Source: Paraburkholderia sp. CNPSo 3274 (GTDB lineage Bacteria; Pseudomonadota; Gammaproteobacteria; Burkholderiales; Burkholderiaceae). Taken from it: a stretch of DNA of 64,000 nt. Where the stretch lies: NCBI RefSeq assembly GCF_024206475.1, contig NZ_JAMBPR010000005.1, positions 1-64,000 on the forward strand, written 5' to 3'. Below the pieces are notes generated by a model. That model was given only the letters and a program-made list of their open reading frames with translations, searched no databases and was not told the origin of the DNA. Positions 26,497 to 36,089 of this stretch are shown one piece after another; within the stretch, counting starts at the first letter, position 1, and the number at the start of each line of letters is the position of its first letter. A program made the position numbers and the translations under genes.

Positions 26497-26517
26497 CACA
26501 CAATAATTTTTTGTGTG
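26497..26517. promoter_or_regulatory. Palindromic operator in the permease/MocR divergent region
   Basis: CACACAA-N7-TTGTGTG is a perfect 7-bp inverted repeat, and a further TTTGTGTGG copy lies about 15 bases to the right. It is placed between the GTG start of the permease (26425) and the MocR gene (26711), in an AT-rich patch suited to promoters. GntR/MocR regulators bind repeats of this kind, so it is the best candidate for the MocR target and autoregulation site. Confidence 0.55.
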
Positions 26518-26710
26518 CAATTGAAAAGTCTTTGTGTGGAGATCGGGAATTTCCCTGGAGGACGGTCTTTCGGTCTACGGTATAAGCAGCTAAGCTCTTG
26601 CCAGATATCGCACTATTGGGTTAAAGATGCGGCAGCAGCCTTGGTGATGCATCTCAGAGCAGCACGGCGATGTGGCAGACGATCGAGTTTTGTATGGAGA
26701 TACTACTTGC

Positions 26711-28138
26711 ATGAAAGCCGACGATTACCAGACAAAAACGGATGACAATATCCAGACAAAATGTCGTCAAGCCACGTATCTGGAGGTCTCCCGCAATCTC
26801 GAGGAGCAGGTGCGCAGCGGTCGGTACCCGCCCGGCAGCCGCTTGCCGCCGCAGCGCGATCTGGCCGTGGAACTGGGCATCAACGTCTCCACCGTATCGC
26901 GCGCGTATAAGGAATTGCAGGCGCGCGGACTGATCGTGGCGAGCAAGCGGCGCGGCTCGATCGTCACCGGCGGGGCCATGCCTGCCGTCGGCGCCGCGGC
27001 GCAGCGCGGCACCCAGGCGAGCGGCGGCGAAGCGAGCGGCGTGGTGGACCTCACCGTCAACCGGCCGGCGACCGGAGAATTTCTCGCGCAGCTCGCCCGC
27101 ACGATGGCGTCGATCTCGCGCGACCCGCGCTTTGCGCAAACCCAGGAATACCAGCCGCCCCAGGGTGCCGAATGGGCGCGCGCGGCGGGCGCGCAATGGA
27201 TCGCCGCGCCCGGCTTCACGCCCTCGCCCGAGAATCTCGTCGTGACGAGCGGGGCGCAGCATGGCCTCTATGCGGTCCTGAGCAGCCTGATGGGACACGA
27301 AGGCGTGATCCTGTCCGACAAGCTGACCTACTACGGCCTCAAGGCGCTCGCGCCCGTGTTCCAGTTCGAGCTGGTCGGTATCCCGAGCGACGCCGAAGGC
27401 CTCCTGCCCGATCAGCTCGAAGACGCGTGCCGCCGCATGCCGGTGAAGGCGATCTTCACCGTGCCGAACCTGCAGAACCCCAGCGTGGTCACGATGAGCC
27501 TCGAGCGGCGCCTCGCGCTCGTGGAGATCGCGCGGCGGCATCACGTTGCGATCATCGAGGACGACGTGTATGGGCCGTTGCTACACAAGCGCCTGCCGAC
27601 CATCGCGAGCCTGTGCCCCGAGCTGACCTTCCACGTGGCCTCCACCTCGAAAGTGCTCGCGCCGGGACTGCGCATCGGCTATCTGCTTACGCCGCCGCAT
27701 GGTGCGGCGCTCGCTGCCGAAGCCGTGCGCACGACGGCGTGGATGCCCGCGCCGCTCACCACGCTCATCACCACGCGCTGGATCGAGGACGGCACCGCGC
27801 ACCTCATACTCGAAGCACAGCGTGCGGAGCTGCAGGCACGGCAGGAACTCGCGCTCGAGATCCTGCCTCGCGATCTGCTCAACAGCGACCCGGCGTGCAT
27901 GTTCGTCTGGTTGCGTGTGCCGGCCCCATGGCGTTCCGACGACTTCGCCGCCAACGCCCTCGCGCGCGGCGTGAACACCATGCCCGCCTCGGCGTTCGCG
28001 GTGGACCGCTCGACGCTCGAGCACGGCGTGCGCGTCAACCTCGCGTGTGCAACCTCGCGGGAGCAACTGGCGCGCGCGCTGAAGGTCCTCGCGCGCACGC
28101 TGCAGGACCGGCCGCGCGCCCTCTTTGGCACGATCTAG
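26711..28138 (+). CDS. MocR-type GntR/aminotransferase-fold transcriptional regulator
   Basis: 475 residues from ATG 26711. The N-terminal GntR winged helix covers about 22-90 (LEEQVRSGRYPPGSRLPPQR, LGINVSTVSRAYKELQARGL). A linker leads to a full-length fold-type I aminotransferase domain: VTSGAQHGLYAVL, FTVPNLQNPSVVTM, AIIEDDVYGPLL, and the PLP lysine K314 in STSKVLAPGLRIGYL. Such regulators sense amino acids or amines by forming an external aldimine with PLP. Divergent from the permease/dehydrogenase/LivK operon, which is its likely target. A hairpin follows its stop. Confidence 0.93.
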   Translation: MKADDYQTKTDDNIQTKCRQATYLEVSRNLEEQVRSGRYPPGSRLPPQRDLAVELGINVSTVSRAYKELQARGLIVASKRRGSIVTGGAMPAVGAAAQRGTQASGGEASGVVDLTVNRPATGEFLAQLARTMASISRDPRFAQTQEYQPPQGAEWARAAGAQWIAAPGFTPSPENLVVTSGAQHGLYAVLSSLMGHEGVILSDKLTYYGLKALAPVFQFELVGIPSDAEGLLPDQLEDACRRMPVKAIFTVPNLQNPSVVTMSLERRLALVEIARRHHVAIIEDDVYGPLLHKRLPTIASLCPELTFHVASTSKVLAPGLRIGYLLTPPHGAALAAEAVRTTAWMPAPLTTLITTRWIEDGTAHLILEAQRAELQARQELALEILPRDLLNSDPACMFVWLRVPAPWRSDDFAANALARGVNTMPASAFAVDRSTLEHGVRVNLACATSREQLARALKVLARTLQDRPRALFGTI

Positions 28139-28171
28139 GCCGCACTCGTATTTTCCCCAATGGGCTAGCGT

Positions 28172-28202
28172 CGACGGGCTCGCCGCCGGCGCGAGCCCGT
28201 CG
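28172..28202 (+). terminator. GC-rich hairpin after the MocR gene
   Basis: CGACGGGCTCGC and GCGAGCCCGTCG pair over 12 bp around a 7-base loop, 33 bases past the MocR stop. There is no T run, so it may act as a factor-assisted terminator or protect the 3' end. Confidence 0.55.
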
Positions 28203-28468
28203 AGGATCCGCACGACCATCCGCAATTTCTTCCGTTGCAGGTGCTCCTCCCGCAGCGCGAATCGGTCATAACGTCCGCGATGTTAGGCAACGACGTTGCA
28301 CACCATCCGCTGGCTGGTGGACTTTGCATCCATCTGCATGGCGTGCGCACACATTCGGGTAGCAGGAAGCAAATCAGGTACTAGAATGCATTGGTGCAAG
28401 TGATGCAAAGGCAGTCTGTTCGGCAGGAACGTTCGGCAGTTTGATGTTTCGAGTTCGTCATTGGAGGC
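28203..28468. other. Gene-free spacer
   Basis: With the hairpin, about 330 bp separate the MocR gene from the small secreted protein. Short frames here show no recognisable protein family. The last part (28375-28465) is less GC-rich and probably contains the promoter of the following gene; no clear -35/-10 pair was identified. Confidence 0.4.
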
Positions 28469-28474
28469 ATGCTC

Positions 28475-29011
28475 ATGACGTGCCTGAACGAAAAGATTGT
28501 CGGTGCAGCCTTTTGTATGCTGAGCGGTTATGCATTCGCTCAGAGCACCGGTGTGAACATTCCCGAAACCATGACGGTCGCCAATATCCCGTCCATGCCT
28601 ATGGAAGTGGTTCCAGCGCTACCACCGGAACCTCAGGCGTACCTCCGCCGGTACGAAATGGGATATCAGGCGAATCAGCCAAAACCGTTTTACGCGCAAG
28701 TCGAAAGTTTTTATAGCGCGCCGGCGGCACAGGACAAATACCATTACGACTTCGTGAAATCTGCGCCTGGGAGCCGTTACGGTGAGCAGCAGGCTGCACG
28801 GCCAACTTCCGATTATCTGCAGATGGGCCCTTCTACAGCGCCGCAAATCTCGATTCTTGAGGTGCCGGACAGCACGCTGAACATCGGCGCGCAGCCTCAG
28901 CGCAGGCTCTCGCTGACCGTTGACGAGTGGGTGTTTTCCGCCACCGCGCGCGTCGCCATTCTTCATTCGCATAGCACGGGCGCAACGGTTACGGTTCGAC
29001 GCGGTTTCTGA
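28475..29011 (+). CDS. Small exported protein, function unknown
   Basis: 178 residues from ATG 28475, chosen because GGAGG ends seven bases before it; the ATG at 28469 lies on the ribosome site. A hydrophobic leader MTCLNEKIVGAAFCMLSGYAF ends AFAQS, so export is likely. The mature part is rich in Pro, Tyr and Ala (ALPPEPQAYLRRYEMG), with no family recognised. The C-terminal part, from QISILEVPDSTLNIG to the end VTVRRGF, looks beta-strand-rich. It stands alone between the MocR gene and an MFS transporter. Confidence 0.55.
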   Translation: MTCLNEKIVGAAFCMLSGYAFAQSTGVNIPETMTVANIPSMPMEVVPALPPEPQAYLRRYEMGYQANQPKPFYAQVESFYSAPAAQDKYHYDFVKSAPGSRYGEQQAARPTSDYLQMGPSTAPQISILEVPDSTLNIGAQPQRRLSLTVDEWVFSATARVAILHSHSTGATVTVRRGF

Positions 29012-29144
29012 ATGCGCGTGTTTTATTTAACCGTCGAATCGAAAGTCATTAAACGGACCACGTAGCTGGTTTTGTCATGGGCACACCTGTGCATGGATGG
29101 CGCGCCCCGTTGCGGACATGATCCGGACATCGGCTCCCTGCACG

Positions 29145-29170
29145 TCACCTGCTTTTGTATGAACAGGTGA
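29145..29170. promoter_or_regulatory. Inverted repeat upstream of an MFS transporter gene
   Basis: TCACCTG and CAGGTGA flank a 12-base spacer in the 271-bp region before the transporter start at 29283. It could be a regulator site or a weak RNA stem; no regulator gene is adjacent. Confidence 0.3.
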
Positions 29171-29282
29171 TCCATCACGTCAACTGTTCCCTCACATGCG
29201 GATTTTTCTGTTTTCGCGCGCGCTCGCATTTCGGGAACGGCGCATGCTACAAGGCATCGCGTGCTGAGCCCTGCCTTGCCCG

Positions 29283-30749
29283 ATGAATCCTCCCCATACG
29301 ACCGAGACGACTGATAAGCCCGCCATCATCGAAACCACGCTGCCCGCGCGCCTCGATCGCCTGCCGTGGGGCCGCTTTCACGTGCTCATTGTCGTGGCGC
29401 TGGGCGTCACCTGGCTGCTCGACGGTCTCGAAGTCACGCTGGCCGGTGCCGTAGCGAGTGCGCTAAAAACGAGCCCGGTGCTGCGTCTCGACAACGCGCA
29501 GGTGGGCCTGGCCGGCAGCGCGTATATTGCGGGCGCGGTGTGTGGCGCGCTCGGTTTCGGCTGGCTCACGGACCGTCTGGGGCGCCGCAGGCTCTTCTTC
29601 ATCACGCTCGCCGTGTATCTGCTTGCCACCGCCGCGACCGCGTTCTCGTGGAGCTTCGCGAGCTTCGTGGCGTTTCGCGCGATCACGGGCGCGGGCATCG
29701 GCGGCGAGTACGCGGCCATCAATTCGACGATCCAGGAGTTCACGCCCGCGCGCGTGCGCGGCTGGACTGACCTTAGCATTAACGGCACGTTCTGGGTGGG
29801 CGCGGCCATTGGCGCGGCGGGCTCGCTCGTGCTGCTCGACCCGCACTTGCTGCCCGCGGACTGGGGCTGGCGCGTGTGCTTTTTCATCGGCGCGGTACTC
29901 GCGCTCATCATCTTGCCCATGCGCCGCTGGATTCCCGAAAGCCCGCGGTGGCTGCTCACGCACGGCGAGCACGACGAGGCGAAGCGCATCGTGGAGGACA
30001 TCGAAACGGGCTTTCGCGATGCGGGCCATACGCTGGAAGATCCGCCTGACGACCCGCTGCGTCTGCATGCGCGCAGCCATACACCGCTGCGCGCGGTGTT
30101 CCACGCCATATTCGTGCGCCACCGCCGTCGCGCGCTGGTGGGTCTTTCGCTCATGACCGCGCAGGCCTTCTTCTACAACGCAATTTTCTTTACCTACGCG
30201 CTCGTGCTCACGGAGTTCTATCACGTGCCGGGCGGCGACGTGGGCCTCTATCTGCTGCCGTTCGCGCTCGGCAACTTCCTCGGGCCGATCGTGCTGGGGC
30301 GGCTATTCGACGTGATTGGCCGGCGCACGATGATCGCCGCGACCTATGCGCTCTCGGGCGTACTGCTCACGGTGAGCGGCTGGCTGTTCGAGCAAGGCAT
30401 GCTCACGGCGACAATGCAAACCGGCGCGTGGATGGTGATTTTCTTTTTCGCCTCGGCTGCCGCGAGCTCCGCGTATCTGACCGTGAGCGAATCATTTCCG
30501 CTGGAGATTCGGGCGCTCGCCATCGCCGTGTTCTATGCGTTCGGCACTGCACTGGGCGGCATCATCGGCCCGGCGTTCTTCGGACGACTGATCGATACGC
30601 ACCAGCGCAGCGAGGTGTTCACGGGCTACGTGGTCGGATCGGCGCTCATGCTCGCGGCTGCACTCGTGGCCGCGATCTGGGGCGTGGACGCGGAGCGCAA
30701 GTCGCTCGAACATGTGGCCGCGCCGCTTTCGGCTGTCGGCGAGGAGTAG
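29283..30749 (+). CDS. MFS transporter, sugar/aromatic-acid porter type
   Basis: 488 residues with twelve predicted TM helices. The family signature after TM2, GFGWLTDRLGRRRLFF, and the equivalent VLGRLFDVIGRRTMIA in the second half are both present. The loop RRWIPESPRWLLTHG is typical of the sugar-porter/metabolite branch. TM4 carries the RxxxGxGxGGEYA motif (AITGAGIGGEYAAIN). A proton-coupled importer of an organic acid or sugar acid is likely; the substrate cannot be told. Monocistronic, followed by the convergent end of the T6SS operon. Confidence 0.9.
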   Translation: MNPPHTTETTDKPAIIETTLPARLDRLPWGRFHVLIVVALGVTWLLDGLEVTLAGAVASALKTSPVLRLDNAQVGLAGSAYIAGAVCGALGFGWLTDRLGRRRLFFITLAVYLLATAATAFSWSFASFVAFRAITGAGIGGEYAAINSTIQEFTPARVRGWTDLSINGTFWVGAAIGAAGSLVLLDPHLLPADWGWRVCFFIGAVLALIILPMRRWIPESPRWLLTHGEHDEAKRIVEDIETGFRDAGHTLEDPPDDPLRLHARSHTPLRAVFHAIFVRHRRRALVGLSLMTAQAFFYNAIFFTYALVLTEFYHVPGGDVGLYLLPFALGNFLGPIVLGRLFDVIGRRTMIAATYALSGVLLTVSGWLFEQGMLTATMQTGAWMVIFFFASAAASSAYLTVSESFPLEIRALAIAVFYAFGTALGGIIGPAFFGRLIDTHQRSEVFTGYVVGSALMLAAALVAAIWGVDAERKSLEHVAAPLSAVGEE

Positions 30750-30877
30750 GTTCGCTGCGTTACTGCGTTGCCTTCTGTGAAGGTGCGTCGCGGTCCAGCG
30801 CCTCGAGTTCGACGAACAGCTCGGGCAATGATTTCTTCATCTTAGCCATCACGAACGGCAACCGGTGATCCCTGACG

Positions 30878-31411
30878 TCACTGAGAGGCTTTCCGGGACG
30901 AGTCGTCTGTGGCGAGCAGAAGCTGGTCGACGAGTTCGAGCTTCAGCGGCCTATCGGCGTCGAGCTTCGTTTTCTCGATCACGTATTTCCAGCCGTTGCC
31001 GTTACCCGGGTTCCGGAAGTACGCGACGATGGCCACGTACTTCGTGTCGGCTTTCATCGGCTGCGAGAGACTCGCCGACGCCCCCGGGTTCAACGCAGCG
31101 GCCATGCTGTCCTGCAGGTCCTGCGCGAGTACCGTGCGGTCGTTTTTCAGGAGATCGTCATACGATGCGCCATCGAACAGCTTGCGGTCCCTGAGCTGGT
31201 AGATGCGTACCGCGACCGAAGTCGGCCGGCCGGCATCGTCCGGATTCAGGGCCGCGCGCGCGGACAGATCGACGTTGAGTACCTTGACCTGTTTGTGAAA
31301 CACGGCGTGCCAGGCACTCGACGACGTGTCCGACACGGCCTGCCAGGCGCCGCAGGCCGACAGCAGAAAGGCAGATGCAACAGTGGCAATGGTCAGGCGG
31401 ATAAACATCAT
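30878..31411 (-). CDS. tssJ: T6SS outer-membrane lipoprotein TssJ
   Basis: 177 residues. The signal peptide ends in a lipobox LLSAC, giving a lipid-anchored Cys near residue 20. The mature part is the transthyretin-like TssJ fold: VKVLNVDLSARAALNPDD, RIYQLRDRKLFDGASYDDLL, and VAYFRNPGNGNGWKYVIEK. TssJ anchors the TssL-TssM complex to the outer membrane. Last gene of the minus T6SS operon, 11 bp after tssG. Length and fold are normal for the family. Confidence 0.93.
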   Translation of the reverse strand: MMFIRLTIATVASAFLLSACGAWQAVSDTSSSAWHAVFHKQVKVLNVDLSARAALNPDDAGRPTSVAVRIYQLRDRKLFDGASYDDLLKNDRTVLAQDLQDSMAAALNPGASASLSQPMKADTKYVAIVAYFRNPGNGNGWKYVIEKTKLDADRPLKLELVDQLLLATDDSSRKASQ

Positions 31412-31422
31412 GGTTTCCCCGG

Positions 31423-32547
31423 TTATGTGCGTTTTGGAGTCAGGTAAGGATTGGGCGCAGGTGCGGGGAACGCCTCGGTCACACCAAGCGCAATGGTAAT
31501 CGTGCGCTCTTCCACGGCAGGCAGCACCGTGGTCCAGCCAAGACGCGGTGCTGGCGTGGCCGATGCCGTGCTGATAGTGCCAATCGTGCCGATGGCCGGC
31601 AAAGGCGCGATCCGCGACGACACCTGCATGCGCAGATGAACGTCGGCTTTCACGCCCACGTAAAGGCGTACGAATGCCAGCAGTTCACGGTTCAGCCGCG
31701 CCCCCGGCAAGAGGTCGTGTGCCTGTTGTGCGTTGGCGGGACGCAGCGTCACCCGAACAGCACGACTGCGATAGGCAAGGCGCCGACCGAGCACGTAGCC
31801 CCCGCCTAGCCGCCCGTGAGCGCCGTTCTCCGATTCCTGCTCCGGAGGACGTGAGCCAAGCGGCCTCGGTTGGCCGGGGCGGGTAAGCGCCGGGAAAAAC
31901 TCGTCGGCGCGCACTTCCACGCCCGGCACGGCCAGCGCAATCACTCCCGCGAGGCCCTCTGGCGTCCGGGTTTTCAGGCAAAGCAGGCCCAGCAGCGCAA
32001 GCATGCGGCAATCAGGCAGCCCCGCGCGTCCGGGCTTGTCGCCCCAGCCAAATCCGATCAGGCTCAGCAGGTTGCGTGAATGGGCATCGGTCCCGCCCGG
32101 CCGGAAGCTCTCCGGATAGCGGTACTTCTTCCATGCGCGGTACAGCATCGTGAGGAAGCGGTGATCGAACCGGTCGAGAAACGACTCGACCACCTCATGC
32201 CCCTCCTCGCGCAAGACAATGTCGTCGATCATGTGCGGCGGTACCGCCGCATCGACGCCATACAGACCCATGAAGGTCGTGCGCACGGTGGGCCGCACCG
32301 ACCGCGCGGTTTCATCTGCCGCGTCGCCGAAGTCGACGGCGGCGACTTCGCCCGCAGGAAATCCGACGCGTGGCCATGACCCGAAGCGCACGCGTTCATG
32401 CTCGGGCGTATCGCGCGTGCCCACGCCCGGTCGATCCGGCGCGCTCACCTCGAGCAGGCGGCACAACTGCATGAAGTTCATCCGGGGCGCGCGGGCCAGC
32501 AACGACGCAACCAGGGGCGCAAGATTGGGAAAATCCTCTGGCCTCAT
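31423..32547 (-). CDS. tssG: T6SS baseplate protein TssG
   Basis: 374 residues from ATG 32547 (MRPEDFPNLAPLVASLLARA), which overlaps the tssF stop as ATGA; an upstream ATG would overlap tssF by 37 bases and is less likely. Shows the ImpH/VasB pattern: PRMNFMQLCRLLEV, FMGLYGVDAAVPPHMIDDIV, FLDRFDHRFLTMLYRAWKKY. TssG pairs with TssF and TssE in the baseplate wedge. The C-terminus has the FVRLYVGVKADVHLRMQV and LGWTTVLP strands seen across the family. Confidence 0.95.
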   Translation of the reverse strand: MRPEDFPNLAPLVASLLARAPRMNFMQLCRLLEVSAPDRPGVGTRDTPEHERVRFGSWPRVGFPAGEVAAVDFGDAADETARSVRPTVRTTFMGLYGVDAAVPPHMIDDIVLREEGHEVVESFLDRFDHRFLTMLYRAWKKYRYPESFRPGGTDAHSRNLLSLIGFGWGDKPGRAGLPDCRMLALLGLLCLKTRTPEGLAGVIALAVPGVEVRADEFFPALTRPGQPRPLGSRPPEQESENGAHGRLGGGYVLGRRLAYRSRAVRVTLRPANAQQAHDLLPGARLNRELLAFVRLYVGVKADVHLRMQVSSRIAPLPAIGTIGTISTASATPAPRLGWTTVLPAVEERTITIALGVTEAFPAPAPNPYLTPKRT

Positions 32548-34352
32548 AGCGGGGAACGTTCTGCCTTGCTGCGCGGCCACACCGTGCGGGTCTGCGATGG
32601 CAGGCTCACGATCGAGAGCTTCGTGAACAGGTTGATTTCCGCGTACAGTGCGAAGAACCGGTGCAGCAGTTCGCCGAACAGCATCACGTCGCCCTCGCCC
32701 GCGAATGCATGGGAATCGAGCGTGACTTCGATCAGCACGCCGCGCTCGACCGAGCCGCCCGACACCTCCTCGAGCAACTCCTCCGAAACCCAGAGAATGC
32801 CGTTAAGGCGTCGCCGGTTCAGTTCGTCATCGGTCCAGTCGTAGAGGCCGAGCGCGCCGCGCAGCACCTCCGCGTCCATCAGCGACAGGAAGTTGGGCGC
32901 AAGATGAGATAAAACACGCCACTGGAACCGGTCATCCGTCGGGGGATAGAGCGGCAGCGTGGGCGCGACCAGGTTGCGCACGCCGGCGACGTTCGGCGTG
33001 CTCGCGGCGAGTTCGCTGAGACTCGCCTCGCGCAGCCCCTTGCGCGGCAGCATCCCGTTGGTGCCGGTCACGCGCAGCGAGAGGCTTTCCTCCGGCAACG
33101 TCTCCATCGTCTCCCAGGCGTGTCCACCCAGGACGACCCACGTCTCATGTAGTCCCGACATGCGCGGGCGCACCCGCGCGTGGAAGTACCGCTCCGGCGC
33201 CTCGTGACGCAACATGCCCCCGCGATGGCGGAACGTGGCAAACGGGACGTATTCGTAGCGCTCTGCCGTCACATGGTCGAAGGCCTCGATCGCATCGACC
33301 GCATACGTTTCGACGTGTTCACCCCGATGGCCCGCCGGCACGACACGGTATTCCGTCTCGTGGTGGTTGATCTCGATGGGCTCGGCGTCGAGTTCGAAGA
33401 GATTGATGACCGGCGAGCAGAACAGTCGCACGTTGTCACGGCTGAAACGCTGGTCCGACGGGTAGGATTCCTTGAGGATGAATTCCAGCTCGAAGCGGGT
33501 TGTTCCCGCGGGCAACCTGGCCACGTCGAGTCCACACAGGTCGACGAAAAGGAACTTTTCCCTGAAAGAAAAATATTCGAGCAGGAGCTGGTAGCCCGAG
33601 AACGCCGCGTCGGCCTTGGGCCACAGCCGCTCTTCCGGGGAAAAGCCCGCTGGCTCGATCGTGACGCCAGACAGCGGCAGCGCTTCGCCGTCGCGCACTT
33701 CCGGAATGCGCCACAGGATCGAATCGATCTGGCGCGTGAGCGCAAGATGCATCGAAAACGCCACTGGCAGATCGGCGTTCAGGTGCAGGCGCACGCGCGA
33801 AAGATCGGTTTCCTCACGCCGCGCTGAACCGTGGACCTCGAAGCCGAGCCGGATGACCGAGCGGCCGTCATTGCGCACCGACGGTCCCGCATGCGTGATG
33901 GTGAGCGGCTGCAGCGTCACGGACTGGGTGGTCCGGTAAAGGCACTGCACGGTGCGCGGCGTCGTACCCTCGGCGCCCGCGGCGAGCGGCACACTGATGG
34001 GCGCGGAACGCACCGGCACACCCGCTGGCACCACTTCAGTCCTCTGGAGTTTCTCCCGCAGCGGAATCAGCTCGACGACCGACAGCGACGGCATCATTCG
34101 CAGATAATGTGGCCACAGCAGGCTCACGAGCCCTTCGGTGAGTTCTGGCAGTTCGTCGTCGAGCTTCTGCTGCAGGCGCCCGGTCAGAAAGGCAAAGCCC
34201 TCGTGCAGACGCTCGACGTACGGATCGCGATCGCCCACGCGATCGAGGTTGAGCAGGCGCGCCCGGTCGGGATGCGCCTTCGCGAACTCCTTGCCGGATT
34301 CGTGCAGATAGCGCATCTGGGCTTCGTAGTAGCGCAGAATCGGATTGTCCAT
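32544..34352 (-). CDS. tssF: T6SS baseplate protein TssF
   Basis: 602 residues from ATG 34352, where the classic TssF opening MDNPILRYYEAQMRYLHESG begins; an open frame extends 38 codons further but is not family sequence. Conserved blocks follow: PDRARLLNLDRVGDRDPYVE, GFAFLTGRLQQKLDDELPEL, LLWPHYLRMMPSLSVVEL. TssF forms the wedge arms of the baseplate with TssG. A 147-bp spacer separates it from tssA, the largest gap within this half of the operon, so an internal start of transcription is possible. Confidence 0.96.
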   Translation of the reverse strand: MDNPILRYYEAQMRYLHESGKEFAKAHPDRARLLNLDRVGDRDPYVERLHEGFAFLTGRLQQKLDDELPELTEGLVSLLWPHYLRMMPSLSVVELIPLREKLQRTEVVPAGVPVRSAPISVPLAAGAEGTTPRTVQCLYRTTQSVTLQPLTITHAGPSVRNDGRSVIRLGFEVHGSARREETDLSRVRLHLNADLPVAFSMHLALTRQIDSILWRIPEVRDGEALPLSGVTIEPAGFSPEERLWPKADAAFSGYQLLLEYFSFREKFLFVDLCGLDVARLPAGTTRFELEFILKESYPSDQRFSRDNVRLFCSPVINLFELDAEPIEINHHETEYRVVPAGHRGEHVETYAVDAIEAFDHVTAERYEYVPFATFRHRGGMLRHEAPERYFHARVRPRMSGLHETWVVLGGHAWETMETLPEESLSLRVTGTNGMLPRKGLREASLSELAASTPNVAGVRNLVAPTLPLYPPTDDRFQWRVLSHLAPNFLSLMDAEVLRGALGLYDWTDDELNRRRLNGILWVSEELLEEVSGGSVERGVLIEVTLDSHAFAGEGDVMLFGELLHRFFALYAEINLFTKLSIVSLPSQTRTVWPRSKAERSPL

Positions 34353-34499
34353 CGCAATACTTCCTGTTTTTAATTCGCAGTGCAAATCAGATCGAAATCC
34401 TGCCCTTCCATCATCTACAGGATTTTGGTGCCGGTCAGTGTCGGGCTCGCATGCATCAGGCCACACTTCCCGATGGCCGCCGCACGGATCCCGCGCGCC

Positions 34500-36089
34500 T
34501 TATTGGGCCAGCGCCAGTGCGCGTGCCGGGTCGAGTACCGTCATCTCGCCCTGCAGTTCGCCAATGCGACGCGCGAGCGCTGGCTTGTCGGCATCCTTGC
34601 GGTTGCTCGCCGCCTTCAACGCCCGCAGCAGTTGATGCTTGACCTCGAAGACGAGCGCAGGATCCCAGCGCACGAGCGGCAGCGATTTCGCGGACATGTC
34701 CAGTTCGACCAGCAGGGCAAGTACGGTTTCGGCACGCCCGGCATGGTCGGCCACGCGCGCCATCACGAGCCGCTGCAGGAAGCGGTGGCGGTAGGTCTTG
34801 AGTCCAGGCAGGGATTCCAGCCACGCGAACGCCGCCTCGATACCGTCGCGCCCGGCCAGGTCTCTTGCCTGCGCCTCGATCTCGGGCCAGTCGCCTGAGG
34901 CTTCGTTCTCGCTGCCGGCCGAGACCGGCAGCGGCGCGACACCCTCACCCGCTTCGAGATCGCGGACTACGGCATGCCGCGCAATCCACTCGAGCGTCGT
35001 ATCGTCGGCGAACGGCGTGCCGTCGCTGAATGACAGCCGCTCTAGCCCGGGCAGCCGTTCGAGAAAGAGCGCAAAGTCCGCGCGGAGCAGTTCGCGCCAT
35101 GCACCGTACGGTGCTCCCACGTGATCGAGGGCGACGTGCTGGAAGTACTGCAGATCGAACCAGAGATGATTGACGCCTTCCATAAACGCGCCCTCGGCCC
35201 GCTCGAGCAGTTCGTGCCACTGCTTCTGCAACATGAGCCGCTTCATCTGCTGACGCAGCTCTGCGCGCGGCGCAGTGAGCCGCGTATGCGATGCGGCATC
35301 GGCTGGCGGCACATCGTGGAGCGTGTCCCAGCGGATGCTGCGCACGAGCCGCACCGAGGGCAGGTAGCCGTTCTCCTGATCGCGCAGCCACACCGCCATC
35401 GTGCGGGCCTGCTCGAGCAGGTCGCGCGTCGAGGCAATCGGGCCAGACGCGGCGCCTGCCATGGCGGGCGGCGATGATCCGGTCGATTCGGCCTCAACAC
35501 TTCGAGCCTCGCTGTCCCTGCGCTCAAAACGCGACACCAGGGGCTGCAGATTCGGGCGGGCAACTTCGGGCCATGTGAGCGTTAGCGTTACCAAGATGTC
35601 GAGCGCCGCAAGCGCGCGCTCGAGGTCCGCCGGCGCGAACTCGCCACGGGATTCGAGCAGTTCCAGCACGCGCGCGGTGGCAAGCATTTCAAGGGCGCCC
35701 TTCTTCGCTTCGGCGCGCGCAGGCAGCACGGCAACGCCGAACCGGTCGACAAGCGCGGCGGCCAGTTCCAGTCCGTCGGCAAAGCCCGCGGTGCCATGCT
35801 GCCGCAACCGCGCGAACGCGTAGTAACCCGCGAGACGCAGGTCCTTGCCGGTCTCCTTCAGTAGCTGCTCGCACCACCTGGCAATCAGTCTCTCGTCGAT
35901 GCCCGAGAGCTTGCCCGCCTCATCCCGGAGCGCAAAGAACGCATCCTCGTAGCCGGGATCGCGACCGACGCCCGCTTCGCCTGGGAACGGCTGCACCCAC
36001 GGCGCCCACAGGTCAAGCCGCGCGCGCGCCAGTTCGCCCGCATCCTCGCGCGCCGGAAAGAGGCTCCTGAACAGTTCTCCCAGCTTCAT
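34500..36089 (-). CDS. tssA: T6SS cap/assembly protein TssA
   Basis: 529 residues. The ImpA N-terminal domain is clear: GRDPGYEDAFFALRDEAGKL, SGIDERLIARWCEQLLKETG, KDLRLAGYYAFARLRQHG. The C-terminal VasJ-like half is helical and has EGVNHLWFDLQYFQHVALD. TssA primes sheath and tube polymerisation and caps the growing sheath. The ATG overlaps the tssM stop as ATGA. Confidence 0.94.
   Translation of the reverse strand: MKLGELFRSLFPAREDAGELARARLDLWAPWVQPFPGEAGVGRDPGYEDAFFALRDEAGKLSGIDERLIARWCEQLLKETGKDLRLAGYYAFARLRQHGTAGFADGLELAAALVDRFGVAVLPARAEAKKGALEMLATARVLELLESRGEFAPADLERALAALDILVTLTLTWPEVARPNLQPLVSRFERRDSEARSVEAESTGSSPPAMAGAASGPIASTRDLLEQARTMAVWLRDQENGYLPSVRLVRSIRWDTLHDVPPADAASHTRLTAPRAELRQQMKRLMLQKQWHELLERAEGAFMEGVNHLWFDLQYFQHVALDHVGAPYGAWRELLRADFALFLERLPGLERLSFSDGTPFADDTTLEWIARHAVVRDLEAGEGVAPLPVSAGSENEASGDWPEIEAQARDLAGRDGIEAAFAWLESLPGLKTYRHRFLQRLVMARVADHAGRAETVLALLVELDMSAKSLPLVRWDPALVFEVKHQLLRALKAASNRKDADKPALARRIGELQGEMTVLDPARALALAQ

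Noticed and set aside
28165-28350. Short minus-strand frames in the spacer after the MocR gene
   Set aside because: They cross a GC-rich hairpin, have no family match and the residue content is typical of non-coding sequence.
30764-30841. Short minus-strand frame starting MAKMKKSLPELFVELEALDR after tssJ
   Set aside because: Only 25 codons, no ribosome site and no known relative; it could be the trace of a lost gene but cannot be supported.
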